Source: Bacillota bacterium (lineage in GTDB: Bacteria; Bacillota; Clostridia; Christensenellales; Borkfalkiaceae). Taken from it: a stretch of 6,677 nucleotides of DNA. Position 1 is the first letter of the stretch; every line of letters begins with the position of its first letter. The stretch is taken from positions 1 to 6,677 of the forward strand of contig JAEYEN010000077.1 in the NCBI GenBank assembly GCA_023403375.1. The letters are read 5' to 3'. Both the position numbers and the translations under genes were made by a program. Below are positions 6,511-6,677 of the stretch, piece by piece. Under the pieces are notes generated by a model. That model did no database searches. It was not told the origin of the DNA and worked only from the letters and a program-made list of their open reading frames with translations.

Positions 6511-6514
6511 CGTA

Positions 6515-6677
6515 ATGTACAAAGTCAAAGACAGCATGTGGGAGAAAAACCGTAAAGAAAAACGTTCGCAGAACAGATTTCATCTTTTTGTGATGTTTAT
6601 CGTTTGCGCTATGCTTTATCTGATTTTCCTTAACGCTTTCATTCTTTCTACCGTTATGGTGGTGGGGCGGTCTATGG
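6515..6677 (+). CDS. lepB: Type I signal peptidase, N-terminal part (truncated by window end)
   Basis: Only 54 codons are present. A short basic N-terminus (KNRKEKRSQNR, residues 11-21) precedes one hydrophobic helix (about residues 23-46, HLFVMFIVCAMLYLIFLNAF and on). It is followed directly by VMVVGRSM, the start of the G-x-S-M-x-P-T box of membrane-anchored type I signal peptidases, where the Ser (residue 53) is the nucleophile. This layout, one anchor helix and then the catalytic Ser box within about 10 residues, is typical of Gram-positive enzymes that remove signal peptides from secreted proteins on the outer face of the membrane. The Lys of the Ser/Lys dyad lies outside the window. The gene runs in the same direction as the hydrolase-like gene with no terminator between them, so they may be co-transcribed. 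Family assignment rests on one motif and topology. Confidence 0.7.
   Translation, partial: MYKVKDSMWEKNRKEKRSQNRFHLFVMFIVCAMLYLIFLNAFILSTVMVVGRSM

Noticed and set aside
6486..6515. Nine-codon mini-ORF ATG(6486)-TAA overlapping the lepB ATG as TAATG
   Set aside because: It is too short to separate from chance, and no ribosome binding site is visible before it.

Overview
The window reads as an ordinary chromosomal segment of an uncultured, fairly AT-rich Firmicute of the class Clostridia. The lineage evidence is indirect: a DnaD-type primosomal protein (a Firmicutes family), AGGAG-type ribosome binding sites, a type III pantothenate kinase, and a probable ECF-transporter S component. I see no phage, insertion sequence, CRISPR array, rRNA or tRNA.

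Left part (1-2500, plus strand): a tight three-gene operon. It begins with the 3' end of a membrane protein, probably an ECF-transporter substrate-binding (S) subunit with an unusual acidic, repetitive cytoplasmic tail. Then come coaX (pantothenate to 4'-phosphopantothenate, first step of CoA synthesis) and hom (homoserine dehydrogenase with a C-terminal ACT domain). Gene junctions are 1 nt apart or overlapping by 4 nt. A strong hairpin at 2460-2492 closes the operon. If the S subunit imports pantothenate, the first two genes form an uptake-and-trap pair, but its substrate cannot be read from this fragment.

Middle (2493-4717): an AT-rich spacer of about 310 bp with no convincing gene, then a minus-strand gene for a 565-residue DnaD-family replication protein. 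Its tail (about residues 450-565) looks like the N-terminal helical and zinc-binding part of a DnaC/DnaI helicase loader, and it stops where the AAA+ ATPase should begin. No AAA+ domain follows. This apparent DnaD/loader-N-domain fusion is the most interesting item in the window. A 214-bp divergent intergenic region (4504-4717) carries overlapping candidate promoters.

Right part (4718-6677, plus strand): a 565-residue cytoplasmic alpha/beta-hydrolase-like protein whose nucleophile elbow reads G-I-G-L-G, lacking the catalytic serine, followed by a beta-rich C-terminal region. A 99-bp gap with some coding character leads to the first 54 codons of a type I signal peptidase, cut by the window edge right at its catalytic Ser-Met motif.

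Two start sites differ from the longest reading frames because ribosome binding sites favour internal ATGs: coaX at 354 rather than 345, and the hydrolase-like gene at 4718 rather than the GTG at 4682.
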